From: Bdellovibrio reynosensis
GTDB taxonomy: Bacteria; Bdellovibrionota; Bdellovibrionia; Bdellovibrionales; Bdellovibrionaceae
DNA: 64,000 nt
Reading direction: 5' to 3'
Assembly (NCBI RefSeq): GCF_022814725.1
Contig: NZ_CP093442.1
Span: forward strand, 186,001 to 250,000
Shown here: positions 7,893 to 16,007 of the stretch, piece after piece
Layout of the letters: each line of letters begins with the position of its first letter
How positions within the stretch are numbered: the stretch's first letter is position 1
The notes under the pieces: generated by a model
Databases searched by the model: none
The model's input: the letters and a program-made list of their open reading frames with translations, nothing else
What the model was told of the DNA's origin: nothing
Made by a program: the position numbers and the translations under genes

Positions 7893-8582
7893 TCATTCTA
7901 CTGTCACAAAATATTTATCTAAATTCTGCTCAAGCTTTTTTGCAAGCTCGCTGTGTTTTTCGTTTAAGTAAATATAAAGATTCACGGTCATATAGGGTTG
8001 ATCGGCGCGAACAAGTTGTTCGTTTAGATCTTTTAAACTGGGATCTTCCAGTTCAGGCCGAGGGCCAAAGAACACATCAACGCGTTCTGTGGTGAGCATT
8101 TTTAAACACTGGCTAGTATTAGAGGTCTGCGTGACTTTTAGCTTTAGATCCCGAGCGACCTTATAGCGTAATCTGTTACCAAAGGTTAGACAGGTCTTGC
8201 GATTAGCTAAAGACTTAGGATCATTAATATCAACAGCCGTATTCTTTTTTTTATAAAGATAATAACCAAACCGCGCCATCGGCGTCCGTACTCTAAGCAC
8301 ATGGGGAAAATCCTTTTCAAATCCCGCAATCCGAAAAGTGTCGCCATCAAGTTGTCCCTTAGAAACCATTCGCATCGATCGAGATAACGGAACTTTCTTT
8401 AGCACAACCTGGCAGCCGAGTTCTTTAAATGGCTCCCGATAAGTTTCTAAGGTTTTCAGGACAGCGGGTGGCCAACTTTCAGCAACAGAAATTGTTAACG
8501 GTTTCGGGCAGGGACTAGCTAGAGCCCTGATTGAAAATAAAGTACTCAGAAGAAAGGTTATTAAAAAGAACGACGACTTCAT
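7893..8582 (-). CDS. Periplasmic solute-binding protein, family 3-like
   Basis: A 229-residue protein with a signal peptide (cleavage near ALA-SPC). The mature part matches short extracellular solute-binding proteins (SBP_bac_3 type): an opening strand LTISVAESWPP, then EPFKELGCQVVLKKVPLSRSMRMVSKGQLDGDTFR, which is typical of the ligand-binding half, and a late segment TERVDVFFGPRPELED. No transporter permease or ATPase is adjacent, so it may be an orphan sensor or receptor. The ligand cannot be inferred. Confidence 0.7.
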   Translation of the reverse strand: MKSSFFLITFLLSTLFSIRALASPCPKPLTISVAESWPPAVLKTLETYREPFKELGCQVVLKKVPLSRSMRMVSKGQLDGDTFRIAGFEKDFPHVLRVRTPMARFGYYLYKKKNTAVDINDPKSLANRKTCLTFGNRLRYKVARDLKLKVTQTSNTSQCLKMLTTERVDVFFGPRPELEDPSLKDLNEQLVRADQPYMTVNLYIYLNEKHSELAKKLEQNLDKYFVTVE

Positions 8583-8643
8583 CTAGCTAAGTGTAGCTTA
8601 AATTCTAGATTGAAGCTGCTTGTTCAGTGACAAAGATCAGGGC

Positions 8644-9151
8644 CTAGTAGGTATCAGCAAACAACTCTAAGACCTGGGAGTTATAAGCATCACTTGTAAA
8701 GAACACCCGTGACGCAGAAAACGTCGGCACGAAATAAGTCTCATAGATATCAGCATGGGAATTCAAGTTCATAATCTAAGAGTCAATGGAGGCGCGTAGA
8801 TTGCAAACTGCTCTTCTTGCAAAGAGCTTGTAATTTTAAGTAAATTAAAACTATCTGAGCAAGTTCAGTTTCAGCTTGTTCAGCTCTAACTACGAACTCT
8901 CCTTCAGTGGAACCTTCAAGTCGCTGAAAATTCGCCTTTACCTTCGATAGAGACCGTTACCGGTTGGTCTACGTGATAACACTGACCTTGATATGGTAAG
9001 CGCCAATGTCTGCGGAATTAACAGCCTTGTTGGATTCATCAAGAACAAGATTTATGCGATTATGAACACTAAGGTCTTCCAGGTTCCCATCAATGGTACA
9101 ACCCGTTAGTAAAGATACTAAAAATAGGACGCTCAAAAATCGCACAAGCAT
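8644..9151 (-). pseudogene. Frameshifted lipoprotein gene remnant
   Basis: The first 60 codons (9151 to 8969) encode a lipoprotein start with lipobox LTGC and end abruptly at a stop after YHIKVSVIT. Coding-like sequence continues on the same strand in other frames: DQPVTVSIEGKGEFSAT starts at the very stop codon (8969), then EGSTEGEFVVRAEQAETELA, and then IYETYFVPTFSASRVFFTSD to a stop at 8644. Four consecutive coding-like pieces in changing frames point to a decayed gene rather than a 60-residue protein. The intervening 386 bases (8583-8968) hold nothing else that I can see. Confidence 0.55.
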
Positions 9152-9331
9152 TGAATATAAATCGACTTAAATGTTTTTTTTCTAAAGCACATTTAGGTGA
9201 CCAAGTTTATTTTTCGTCTCATATGAAGCGCTGGCCGTCACTTGTATTGTTGCAATAATTCACTCGTATTTTATTCGAGATTTGACTCAATTTCTGAACG
9301 GTTTCAAAACTTCTTTAGGAGGAGCAGCAGC

Positions 9332-9577
9332 ATGGCACGCAAATATTCAAAATCAGCAGGCAAAGACGTCAAATCAGCAATGAAAAGAAAAAAGAAGGGA
9401 ACACTTAAAAGCGGTAAAGGTGGTAAAGGCGGGAAGGTGAAAAGCCGCAAACAGGCCATAGCCATAGGACTTTCAGAGGCACGTAAGAAAGGTAAAAAAG
9501 TTCCTGCAAAGAAAAAAGCATCTAAAAAGAAAGCCACAAAAAAGAAAACGTCGCGCAAGAAAACTTCGAAAAAATAA
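9332..9577 (+). CDS. Small lysine-rich, DUF6496-like basic protein
   Basis: The ATG at 9332 is preceded by AGGAGG (9317-9322) at 9-nt spacing, so I prefer it to the upstream in-frame start at 9242. The 81-residue product is extremely basic. It has an N-terminal KSAGKDVKSAMKRKKKGTL segment, a KVKSRKQAIAIGLSEARKKG helix, and a C-terminal AKKKASKKKATKKK tail like histone H1 or Hup tails. It resembles DUF6496 proteins and probably binds nucleic acid (inference). It has a bidirectional terminator downstream. Confidence 0.65.
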   Translation: MARKYSKSAGKDVKSAMKRKKKGTLKSGKGGKGGKVKSRKQAIAIGLSEARKKGKKVPAKKKASKKKATKKKTSRKKTSKK

Positions 9578-9608
9578 CAGTCAGCCAAAGTTTAAGCTGA
9601 AAAAGAAA

Positions 9609-9635
9609 AAGCGGCTTCGATAAAAAGCCGCTTTA
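9609..9635. terminator. Bidirectional terminator between convergent genes
   Basis: AAAGCGGCTT (9609-9618) pairs with AAGCCGCTTT (9626-9635) over a 7-nt loop. T-rich sequence follows on the plus strand and an A-rich stretch precedes it, so it can serve both the lysine-rich gene and the minus-strand gene at 9642. Confidence 0.75.
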
Positions 9636-9641
9636 ATTTTA

Positions 9642-10151
9642 TTACTTACCAGAAACAGAAACCATTCCTAAATCTAAATCCACATATCTTTTTTGAGTGG
9701 AATTGTACAAGTGAGCCTTGATTTTTAGGCTGTAAGGGTTTTGATAAAGTTCTACACCTGATACTTCATAACCTTTTACCGGGATATAAGAAACGTAAGA
9801 AGAGTTTTCTAATTTTAAATTCAAGATCAACTGATCAACATGATCTTCACCCACAGTTTCAGGATCTTGAAAGGTAGCAGTACTTAATTTAGCCACGTTT
9901 TGTGCATCGTCTTTGTAAAGACACGCATTATTTTTTGTAGAAACCAAAACGAAGTTAGCTTCAACAACTGGATTGTTCAACAAAGTCGCTTGCGCCTCTT
10001 TCCAGCCTGGGAAGTTTTTGTAGATAGAGCTTTTGTAAACTCGTTGTACTTCAACTTGCACATCGATTGTTTCAGGGCAGCGAGCTGTGTCGATGGCTAG
10101 AGCGTTAACAGATAAGAACAGGACCGATAAAAACGAAACGAACTTAAACAT
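9642..10151 (-). CDS. Secreted hypothetical protein
   Basis: A 169-residue protein with a signal peptide (cleavage near ALA-IDT). The mature domain is beta-rich, opening TARCPETIDVQVEVQRVY. It has two cysteines (CPETID and NACLYKDD) that may pair. Similar short exported proteins are common in Bdellovibrio genomes, but I recognise no family. Confidence 0.55.
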   Translation of the reverse strand: MFKFVSFLSVLFLSVNALAIDTARCPETIDVQVEVQRVYKSSIYKNFPGWKEAQATLLNNPVVEANFVLVSTKNNACLYKDDAQNVAKLSTATFQDPETVGEDHVDQLILNLKLENSSYVSYIPVKGYEVSGVELYQNPYSLKIKAHLYNSTQKRYVDLDLGMVSVSGK

Positions 10152-10317
10152 TTTAATTCTCCGGGTTTGGTCTTTTTAAAAAATTTAAAAGCGTCTTATC
10201 AGGACACTTTCAAATTGTGTTCATGGAATTTCAAAATTGAAAATTCTTCTGCAAAAATCAGTGTTTACAGGCGCGTTATATATTCCGTGAATAGTAATAT
10301 TCTGATAATAAATCAGT

Positions 10318-10833
10318 ATGCCCAGATACGCAGCCCTCCTTCGCGGAGTCAGTCCTATGAATTGCAAAATGGCCGAGCTTAAGAAAGCGTTGGAAGGCGC
10401 GGGCTTCACCGATGTGAAGACGGTTTTATCTAGTGGCAACGCCGTATTTACTTACCGAAAAGCTTCAGAAAGTACTTTAGAAAAGAAAATCGAAAAAGTA
10501 TTAAAGAAAGAACTAGGCACTGAATTTAGCACCATTGTGCGATCATTGGATGATCTGCAAAAACTTATTGATGATGACCACTTTAAAAAATTTAAATTAA
10601 AACCTAAAATGAAGCCCATTGTGACATTTTTAAAAAATAAGCCCACGGCGAAGTTAGATCTGCCCATGGAAAAAGATAAAGCAAGAATTTTAAAGCTTAA
10701 AGATCGCGTGATTTATTCTGCCTATACACCAAGTCCTAAGGGCGCCGTCTTTATGGTGTTAATCGAAAAAACTTTCGGCAAAGCCGTAACAACTAGAAGC
10801 CTTGAAACCATTAAGAAAATTGTGCGTCAATAG
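10318..10833 (+). CDS. DUF1697 family protein
   Basis: A 171-residue cytoplasmic protein. Residues 1-50 (YAALLRGVSPMNCKM, then ELKKALEGAGFTDVKTVLSSGNAVF) are the diagnostic DUF1697 opening. The mid region EFSTIVRSLDDLQKLI and the later FMVLIEKTFGKAVTTRSLETIKKIV also fit. Function is unknown for the family. It appears to be a single-gene unit. No good ribosome site is visible before the ATG, so a leaderless or weak start is possible. Confidence 0.85.
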   Translation: MPRYAALLRGVSPMNCKMAELKKALEGAGFTDVKTVLSSGNAVFTYRKASESTLEKKIEKVLKKELGTEFSTIVRSLDDLQKLIDDDHFKKFKLKPKMKPIVTFLKNKPTAKLDLPMEKDKARILKLKDRVIYSAYTPSPKGAVFMVLIEKTFGKAVTTRSLETIKKIVRQ

Positions 10834-10953
10834 GGAAGGTCCCCAAATCATTCTCAATTACAGGTCCAAGTTTTTACCTCTAAAAAATTTAAGCTGACTC
10901 TGAATATGCCCAATGTAAGAACGTATTTTTATAACAATAAATAGAGGTGAAAT

Positions 10954-11616
10954 ATGTCTTCAACCTTGGCTTCTGAAAAAGTTCAAACAGTCCTAGCAAA
11001 TCTTTATAAAGATGCCACAGAAAACCATGAAGTGGCACGCAGGGAAGCGATGGCCTTACCAGCCACGGCTTCACGCGACGAGTTTTATACGGCCATGGGT
11101 AAAGCCTACATGTGTATTGGATCGGAATTTGGGAACCTGCTTTATGCTATGGCGCGCTCAATGAAGGCAAAGACCGTGGTTGAGTTTGGAACATCTTTTG
11201 GTGTTTCTACGATCTATCTTGCCTGTGCTATGCGCGATAACGGTGGGGGCAAAGTTATCACGACTGAATTTTTGCCAGCAAAAGTAGAAAAAGCAAAAAT
11301 GAACCTAGGTGAAGCAGGTTTATTGGATTACGTAGAGTTCCGAGGTGGTGATGCTTTAAAAACTTTAAAAGAAGACATTCCAGAACTTGATATGGTTTTC
11401 TTAGACGGTCCTAAAGATATGTACCTAGATGTTTTAAAACTACTAGAACCGAAAATTAAATCCTCGGGAATCGTCGCTGCCGATAATACCAATCACAAGG
11501 GCTTAGAAAATTTCTTAGAACACGTCAGAAGTTTTGCCAACGGTTATGTTTCTTCACCGATTGTGACGCAAAAAAATGGAAATAATAGTGGACATGAAGT
11601 TTCCATAAAAATTTAA
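10954..11616 (+). CDS. SAM-dependent O-methyltransferase (family 3-like)
   Basis: A 220-residue protein with a Rossmann methyltransferase core. The glycine motif VVEFGTSFGVSTIYLA at about residues 72-87 binds SAM. It is followed by KVITTEFLPAKVEKAKMNL (acidic residue after strand 2), VEFRGGDALKTL, and MVFLDGPKDMYLDVLKLLEPKI, the acidic DG motif of catechol-type O-methyltransferases. The expected metal-binding Asn (AADNTNHKG) is also present. The substrate is unknown. A GAGGTG sequence precedes the ATG. Confidence 0.8.
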   Translation: MSSTLASEKVQTVLANLYKDATENHEVARREAMALPATASRDEFYTAMGKAYMCIGSEFGNLLYAMARSMKAKTVVEFGTSFGVSTIYLACAMRDNGGGKVITTEFLPAKVEKAKMNLGEAGLLDYVEFRGGDALKTLKEDIPELDMVFLDGPKDMYLDVLKLLEPKIKSSGIVAADNTNHKGLENFLEHVRSFANGYVSSPIVTQKNGNNSGHEVSIKI

Positions 11617-11629
11617 AAATAAAGTTAAA

Positions 11630-11654
11630 AAAGGCAGACGAAAAATCTGCCTTT
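11630..11654 (+). terminator. Probable terminator
   Basis: AAAGGCAGA (11630-11638) pairs with TCTGCCTTT (11646-11654) over a 7-nt loop, 13 nt past the methyltransferase stop. The T-run is short. Confidence 0.6.
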
Positions 11655-11851
11655 ACCCTCTGAGAACAGACCTTAGTCAGCATTTAAATATCTGAATATT
11701 CTCTTAAAAAATTTGCTTTTTTTCGTGAATTCTAATTAAAGCGCCAACCAACCTGACAATTTCAAAAACATTTCTCTGAGCATTACACGCATACAAGAAA
11801 TTATACCATTGGACCGTATGTTATTCGGCAGCTTTAGCCGATAACGGAGAG

Positions 11852-12976
11852 ATGAGAAAAATAAACCAAAAAATCATCGCTCCAATCGCTGGTCTAATGT
11901 TTGTTTTGTCCGTTTCAGCCTGTGCCCCTGCTTCTGACACAATAGAAAGCACGAACCTTAATAACAACCTTCCAACTGATGGCAACGACACGTCTTCGGC
12001 CCCAGTCACAGAACCCACCACTCCAACAGATCCTGATCTGAACGTGAGCCACAGTGCTATGAAATTTCACGCCTTCGGTGACATGAACGTGAACGTAAAC
12101 GGGGATTATAGCAGCCACACCCCGGCCACAGTTAAAAGCATGATCGCCCGGGATCCTGCAGTCATTCTTGGCATGGGTGACTACATCGACGGGGAAAAAA
12201 GCTCTTTATCCGATAGCACCTATACAAGAATGTGGAGTGTCTTTACGAAAAAAGTTTCTTCACTTATGGATACGGCCCACGTGCCCTTTGCGCCAACGCC
12301 AGGGAATCATGACGCCTACTATGCGCAAGAAAGAAAGATCTATAGCCAACACTGGAAGAAGAATACTCCGAACGTGCAATACGTAGATGATAGCAACTAT
12401 CCGTTCTATTATTCATTCCTTCGCGAAGATGTATTCTTTGTTTCTTTAGATGACGCAAACTATGCAAAACTGAAAAACCGCACGGAACAGCTAAACTGGC
12501 TAAAAAAACAACTGACATCAGATACGGCAAAAAAAGCGCGCGCGCGCGTGGTGTATGGGCATATCCCGCTTTATTCCATCGTCAGTTCTAAGGCTAATAG
12601 CTCCACCGTTTATCAAAATGGGGTGTTGTCGGGGGAAAGAAAAACCAATGGTTCGTTCACACTTGAAGCAATGCTTTTAGAAAACAAAGTCGATCTTGTT
12701 CTTTTTGGTCATTCCCACGGTTTTTATTCTGGTCACTATACTTATCCAGATGGCAAGAAGCTTCGTGTGGTTTCCTTACCTTGCGCAGGGGGATCACAAA
12801 GATATATCGTTGGAACAAGCATTAAAACTCCCCATGGATTCGTTGAGGTTTCCATTGCAGAGACAAATGAATTAAAAGTTCGTTACTTTAATTCTGCAGG
12901 GACTGAACAAAACCTTAGTTCTTTGCCAAGCTCCATTACTTTGGATTCAAAAAACCGCGTTATTTACAAGCGCTGA
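11852..12976 (+). CDS. Metallophosphoesterase lipoprotein
   Basis: A 374-residue predicted lipoprotein (lipobox VSAC, Cys24) with a Thr/Pro-rich linker. The calcineurin-like phosphoesterase motifs follow in order: FGDMNV, GMGDYID, TPGNHDAY, VYGHIPLY and FGHSHGFYSGH. These supply the Asp, Asn and His ligands of a dinuclear metal site. The closest known architecture is that of purple-acid-phosphatase-like enzymes. The substrate (phosphomonoester or diester) is not evident. A GGAG lies only 2 nt before the ATG, so the start is plausible but not certain. Confidence 0.85.
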   Translation: MRKINQKIIAPIAGLMFVLSVSACAPASDTIESTNLNNNLPTDGNDTSSAPVTEPTTPTDPDLNVSHSAMKFHAFGDMNVNVNGDYSSHTPATVKSMIARDPAVILGMGDYIDGEKSSLSDSTYTRMWSVFTKKVSSLMDTAHVPFAPTPGNHDAYYAQERKIYSQHWKKNTPNVQYVDDSNYPFYYSFLREDVFFVSLDDANYAKLKNRTEQLNWLKKQLTSDTAKKARARVVYGHIPLYSIVSSKANSSTVYQNGVLSGERKTNGSFTLEAMLLENKVDLVLFGHSHGFYSGHYTYPDGKKLRVVSLPCAGGSQRYIVGTSIKTPHGFVEVSIAETNELKVRYFNSAGTEQNLSSLPSSITLDSKNRVIYKR

Positions 12977-13019
12977 TTTTTCAGCAATGTAATTGGTTTA
13001 AATCTGATTAAAAGAATAA

Positions 13020-13046
13020 GGGTTATCTTCTAACTGGAGATAACCC
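13020..13046 (+). promoter_or_regulatory. Stem-loop overlapping the ribosome site of the 13049 gene
   Basis: GGGTTATCT (13020-13028) is exactly complementary to AGATAACCC (13038-13046) with a 9-nt loop. The GGAG ribosome site (13036-13039) lies across the loop-stem junction and the ATG is at 13049. In mRNA the hairpin would partly hide the ribosome site. No T-run follows, so it is not a typical terminator. Confidence 0.5.
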
Positions 13047-13048
13047 TT

Positions 13049-14713
13049 ATGTTTACTGGAACCCTACATAAAACTTTAAGTCTGTATTTGGCTCTGTCAC
13101 TTTCACCCGGTATTACACAGGCCGCTTTAAACCCCGCTGATGAAAGCATCGCACTAAAGGCCTATAACTTTATCGTTCCTGGTAAACGCCATGAAGAGCG
13201 GTGTTTGATCTTAAAACCTCTTCCAGGAATGCCACAAAAGGTGACTAAGGATGAAGAAGATCTATGCCGCGCAAATTTATATAACTCAGTAAGTACCAAT
13301 CCCGCGCCAAAAACTTATTATAGTTGTCCTAAAGTTCACAATACTTCAATAGCCATTGAGTCTTATAAAATTCCAAAGGGCATGGGCGAGATTGAATTTC
13401 AAAAAACGGTTTGCCCCTTATCAAAAGCCGGAAAAACGAAATTAAAAGACGCCAAAGATTATCCAGATAAAGAAGTGAAGTTTAAGTTTTCATCGCCCGG
13501 GGTTTCTAGTGGCAGTATGTTCGGCTATTATCACGTATCTAATTATCTAAAAGCCGTAGATATTCCAGCATCGGTCTTACGCACAGTGGATACAGACACC
13601 GTGTTAGAACACTCTTTAGCGGGCCGGTACCTGTCGGCTGTATTTAAGAACAGTTATCTTTATAGATTTTATGATATGCAGACGTCTTTGCTATTAAATC
13701 TTAAGCACGGGTCGCTTTCGCAAATTCCTTCAGAGTATTTAGGCGCAAGCCACGGGTTAGGGATCATTCCAGCTTCCTTTTATAATTCCACCACCCGCAA
13801 GCTTGTGTCCGCGCCCAGTTATTATCAAAATCGTCAGCTGACTGACGATAGGCTGACGATCTATGGACCGCTGTCAGAAAATCCTTCTAACGAGGCTAGC
13901 TATTCTGAGATCTCTGGCACAAAACCTGCGAAGACTAGAATTGAAAAATTTAAAACTAGCAGCGTTCATTATCCGGCCCTGAAAGATTTTAGACCCATTG
14001 AGCAAATCCTTGGCAGTCGTGATCTAGCGGTCGCAGGACAAAAGATGATGGGTATGCAGGATACTTCAAGCATGTTGATCTTAGACTTCTTATTTGAAAA
14101 TCCAGATCGCATCGGCAATATTCATTATAAGAAAAAATACTTTTATAGAACATCTGCTGGCAAAGTGCGCGATATTTCGCAAAAGAAATTCCAAGAACTT
14201 TCTGCCAAAGATTTGACGACACTGACTCCAGAGGAACAAGAAACGCTAAAAGCCATCCAGCAAACAGGTGTAGAACTTAAAGTAATGCTTCTGAAAGACA
14301 ATGATGGTGGATTTGATTCTAATCCTTTCAAAAAGCACCAGGTCATTGTTGATGTAAAAAGAAGTGCGGCTAGTTACGACTCTTGGAAGGACAATGCCGA
14401 TATCTTTTTAAATGCTTCTATGGTTGTTCGTCACTTTAATCCAGATGTGTATAAGGGCTTAGTGAATCTGCATGGATATGTCTTTAGTGCGCAAACCAAG
14501 GACGCTGCTAAGGCCTATTTCACTAAGGGGCTGCAAATGACTGAAGGGGAATATAAAGACTTCTCTAATAACGTATTAAGTATTTATAGAGCGCTTTATA
14601 CGAACTGTAAAAAGAATCAGCTTTTCTTAGATCTTGATACGAAGAACTACTTTTCGGCGAATTATAAACCGATTCTGACGACAACGCCGGGAGTCTGTGA
14701 AGGTCAATTTTAA
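13049..14713 (+). CDS. Secreted hypothetical protein (554 residues)
   Basis: It has a signal peptide (cleavage near TQA-ALN). Four cysteines lie in the first 130 mature residues (RCLIL, DLCRA, YYSCPK, TVCPL) and two more near the C-terminus (TNCKK, GVCEG). The rest is mixed alpha/beta, with a helical C-terminal third resembling a tetratricopeptide-like array (FSAQTKDAAKAYFTKGL). I recognise no family. Its translation may be controlled by the hairpin at 13020-13046, and it ends at a strong shared terminator. Confidence 0.6.
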   Translation: MFTGTLHKTLSLYLALSLSPGITQAALNPADESIALKAYNFIVPGKRHEERCLILKPLPGMPQKVTKDEEDLCRANLYNSVSTNPAPKTYYSCPKVHNTSIAIESYKIPKGMGEIEFQKTVCPLSKAGKTKLKDAKDYPDKEVKFKFSSPGVSSGSMFGYYHVSNYLKAVDIPASVLRTVDTDTVLEHSLAGRYLSAVFKNSYLYRFYDMQTSLLLNLKHGSLSQIPSEYLGASHGLGIIPASFYNSTTRKLVSAPSYYQNRQLTDDRLTIYGPLSENPSNEASYSEISGTKPAKTRIEKFKTSSVHYPALKDFRPIEQILGSRDLAVAGQKMMGMQDTSSMLILDFLFENPDRIGNIHYKKKYFYRTSAGKVRDISQKKFQELSAKDLTTLTPEEQETLKAIQQTGVELKVMLLKDNDGGFDSNPFKKHQVIVDVKRSAASYDSWKDNADIFLNASMVVRHFNPDVYKGLVNLHGYVFSAQTKDAAKAYFTKGLQMTEGEYKDFSNNVLSIYRALYTNCKKNQLFLDLDTKNYFSANYKPILTTTPGVCEGQF

Positions 14714-14737
14714 AGAACACTAAATCTAAAAAAAAAG

Positions 14738-14762
14738 AAAAGGCTCCTCAAGGAGCCTTTTT
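14738..14762. terminator. Bidirectional terminator
   Basis: AAAAGGCTCCT (14738-14748) is complementary to AGGAGCCTTTT (14751-14761). The inner bases stay unpaired as a loop. It separates the plus-strand 13049 gene from the convergent minus-strand gene at 14764. Confidence 0.85.
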
Positions 14763-14763
14763 A

Positions 14764-15240
14764 TTATCTGCAAGTCTCAATAACCTTTTCCTCGGTTTTA
14801 ATCGGACGCTCTTTTCGGTAATCAGACCACTCATAAGTATATTGAGTGTAGGTCAAAGGAAGTTGCACAGTTTGTCTTTCATAACCAATGCAACGGGGGC
14901 GAGTTGAGTCGCTGCGGTTCCATTTCACGCACACATCTTTTTGTGTATACATCGATTTATCTTCATAGTGTGCTGGCACGGTTGTGACCTTACGACCAAT
15001 GCAGATCTCTTTAGGATATTTTGAATCGGTATAATCCATGCGACGTTCGCGGCAAGTTTCAACCGTGTGTTTGGGAATATAAACGCGGAAAAAATAGTTC
15101 ACTTTATCTACGCAGATTTGTGCGCTTGTTACGATTCCCGCTTTAGGAACGTAAGGGTTTGAAGTGCGGTTCACGTAACTTTCTTTATAAGCGTGCGCAA
15201 ACATAGGTAGCGCTAAAACCAGAGCCAATAGTATTTTCAT
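14764..15240 (-). CDS. Secreted cysteine-containing hypothetical protein
   Basis: A 158-residue protein with a short signal peptide (cleavage near AHA-YKE). The mature protein repeats a pattern in which a Cys is followed about 12-16 residues later by an aromatic-rich beta strand (AQICVDKVNYFFRVY, ETCRERRMDYTD, EICIGRKV, DVCVKWN, RCIGYERQ, ETCR). This suggests a small disulfide-stabilised beta protein. An AAGGAG-like site precedes the ATG. No family recognised. Confidence 0.6.
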   Translation of the reverse strand: MKILLALVLALPMFAHAYKESYVNRTSNPYVPKAGIVTSAQICVDKVNYFFRVYIPKHTVETCRERRMDYTDSKYPKEICIGRKVTTVPAHYEDKSMYTQKDVCVKWNRSDSTRPRCIGYERQTVQLPLTYTQYTYEWSDYRKERPIKTEEKVIETCR

Positions 15241-15454
15241 CGTAGTCTCCTTTTTTATACGTTTTGATTTTTATCTAGAATTTTTAGAAGGAGCAATTTT
15301 AGAGCAGCGCAAATTTTGCTTTGTAGATTACATCCTCATCAAACATGTACCGTGATGTTCCGCAGACCTGTGTTGATATGCATGGATACATATTGCGCAA
15401 ACTCAAGTTTTTCCGAAGACTAAAGTCTCAACCATTAACCACTGAGGGTTTAAA

Positions 15455-15742
15455 ATGAAACGAATTTTTATGGCTGTTATTTTGTCTTTAGGTTTTTCCT
15501 TTGCGGCGCACGCCTTTGAAGGTGAAGAAGCTTTCTTGTTCGGGCAAGTGCAACAACAAGAAGTGAATTATTCTTCTGCTGAAGCAGAGCCAGTTGACAT
15601 GGAGATCAACGCTTCATCACGCTACTGCTGTATCAGAAGTCACGGCGGCGGATACTGTGACATGGGTGAATATAAAAGACTGAGTGCTCCTTGCAAATGT
15701 TACGTTGGTAACAATGTGTCTTACGGTCACGTCTGTCGGTAA
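15455..15742 (+). CDS. Small secreted cysteine-rich peptide
   Basis: A 95-residue precursor with a signal peptide (cleavage near AHA-FEG), then an acidic spacer and a C-terminal Cys-rich module of about 40 residues (YCCIRSHGGGYC, then CKCYVGNNVSYGHVC) with six cysteines. It looks like a small exported disulfide-rich peptide, possibly matured by cleavage after the acidic part. It has its own terminator (15755-15782). Function is unknown. Confidence 0.6.
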   Translation: MKRIFMAVILSLGFSFAAHAFEGEEAFLFGQVQQQEVNYSSAEAEPVDMEINASSRYCCIRSHGGGYCDMGEYKRLSAPCKCYVGNNVSYGHVCR

Positions 15743-15754
15743 CATAATTTCACT

Positions 15755-15782
15755 AAAAGGTCCCTTCACTGGGACCTTTTTT
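15755..15782 (+). terminator. Rho-independent terminator
   Basis: AAAAGGTCCC (15755-15764) and GGGACCTTTT (15771-15780) form a 10-bp stem with loop TTCACT and a six-T tail, just past the small Cys-rich gene. Confidence 0.9.
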
Positions 15783-16007
15783 ATTGCAGACCTTGCACAT
15801 ACCCGTACCCAATTGAAACAGCGAAAAAGCACTGTTAACTAATTTTTAAACACAGTAAAAATCATACGCACTCAAAACAACTAGGTTCCATAATAACGTG
15901 GTCTTTCCTTTGCAATCATATCCTTCAATAAAATAAAAAATTAGATCTGCTTTTCGTTTTCGTATGTTTCTGTAACAGCAAAGATCTACAACTTGAAGGG
16001 GATGCGT

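Noticed and set aside
12537-12548. Short GCGCGC run as a functional Z-DNA or repeat element
   Set aside because: It lies within the metallophosphoesterase coding sequence and encodes ordinary Ala/Arg codons.
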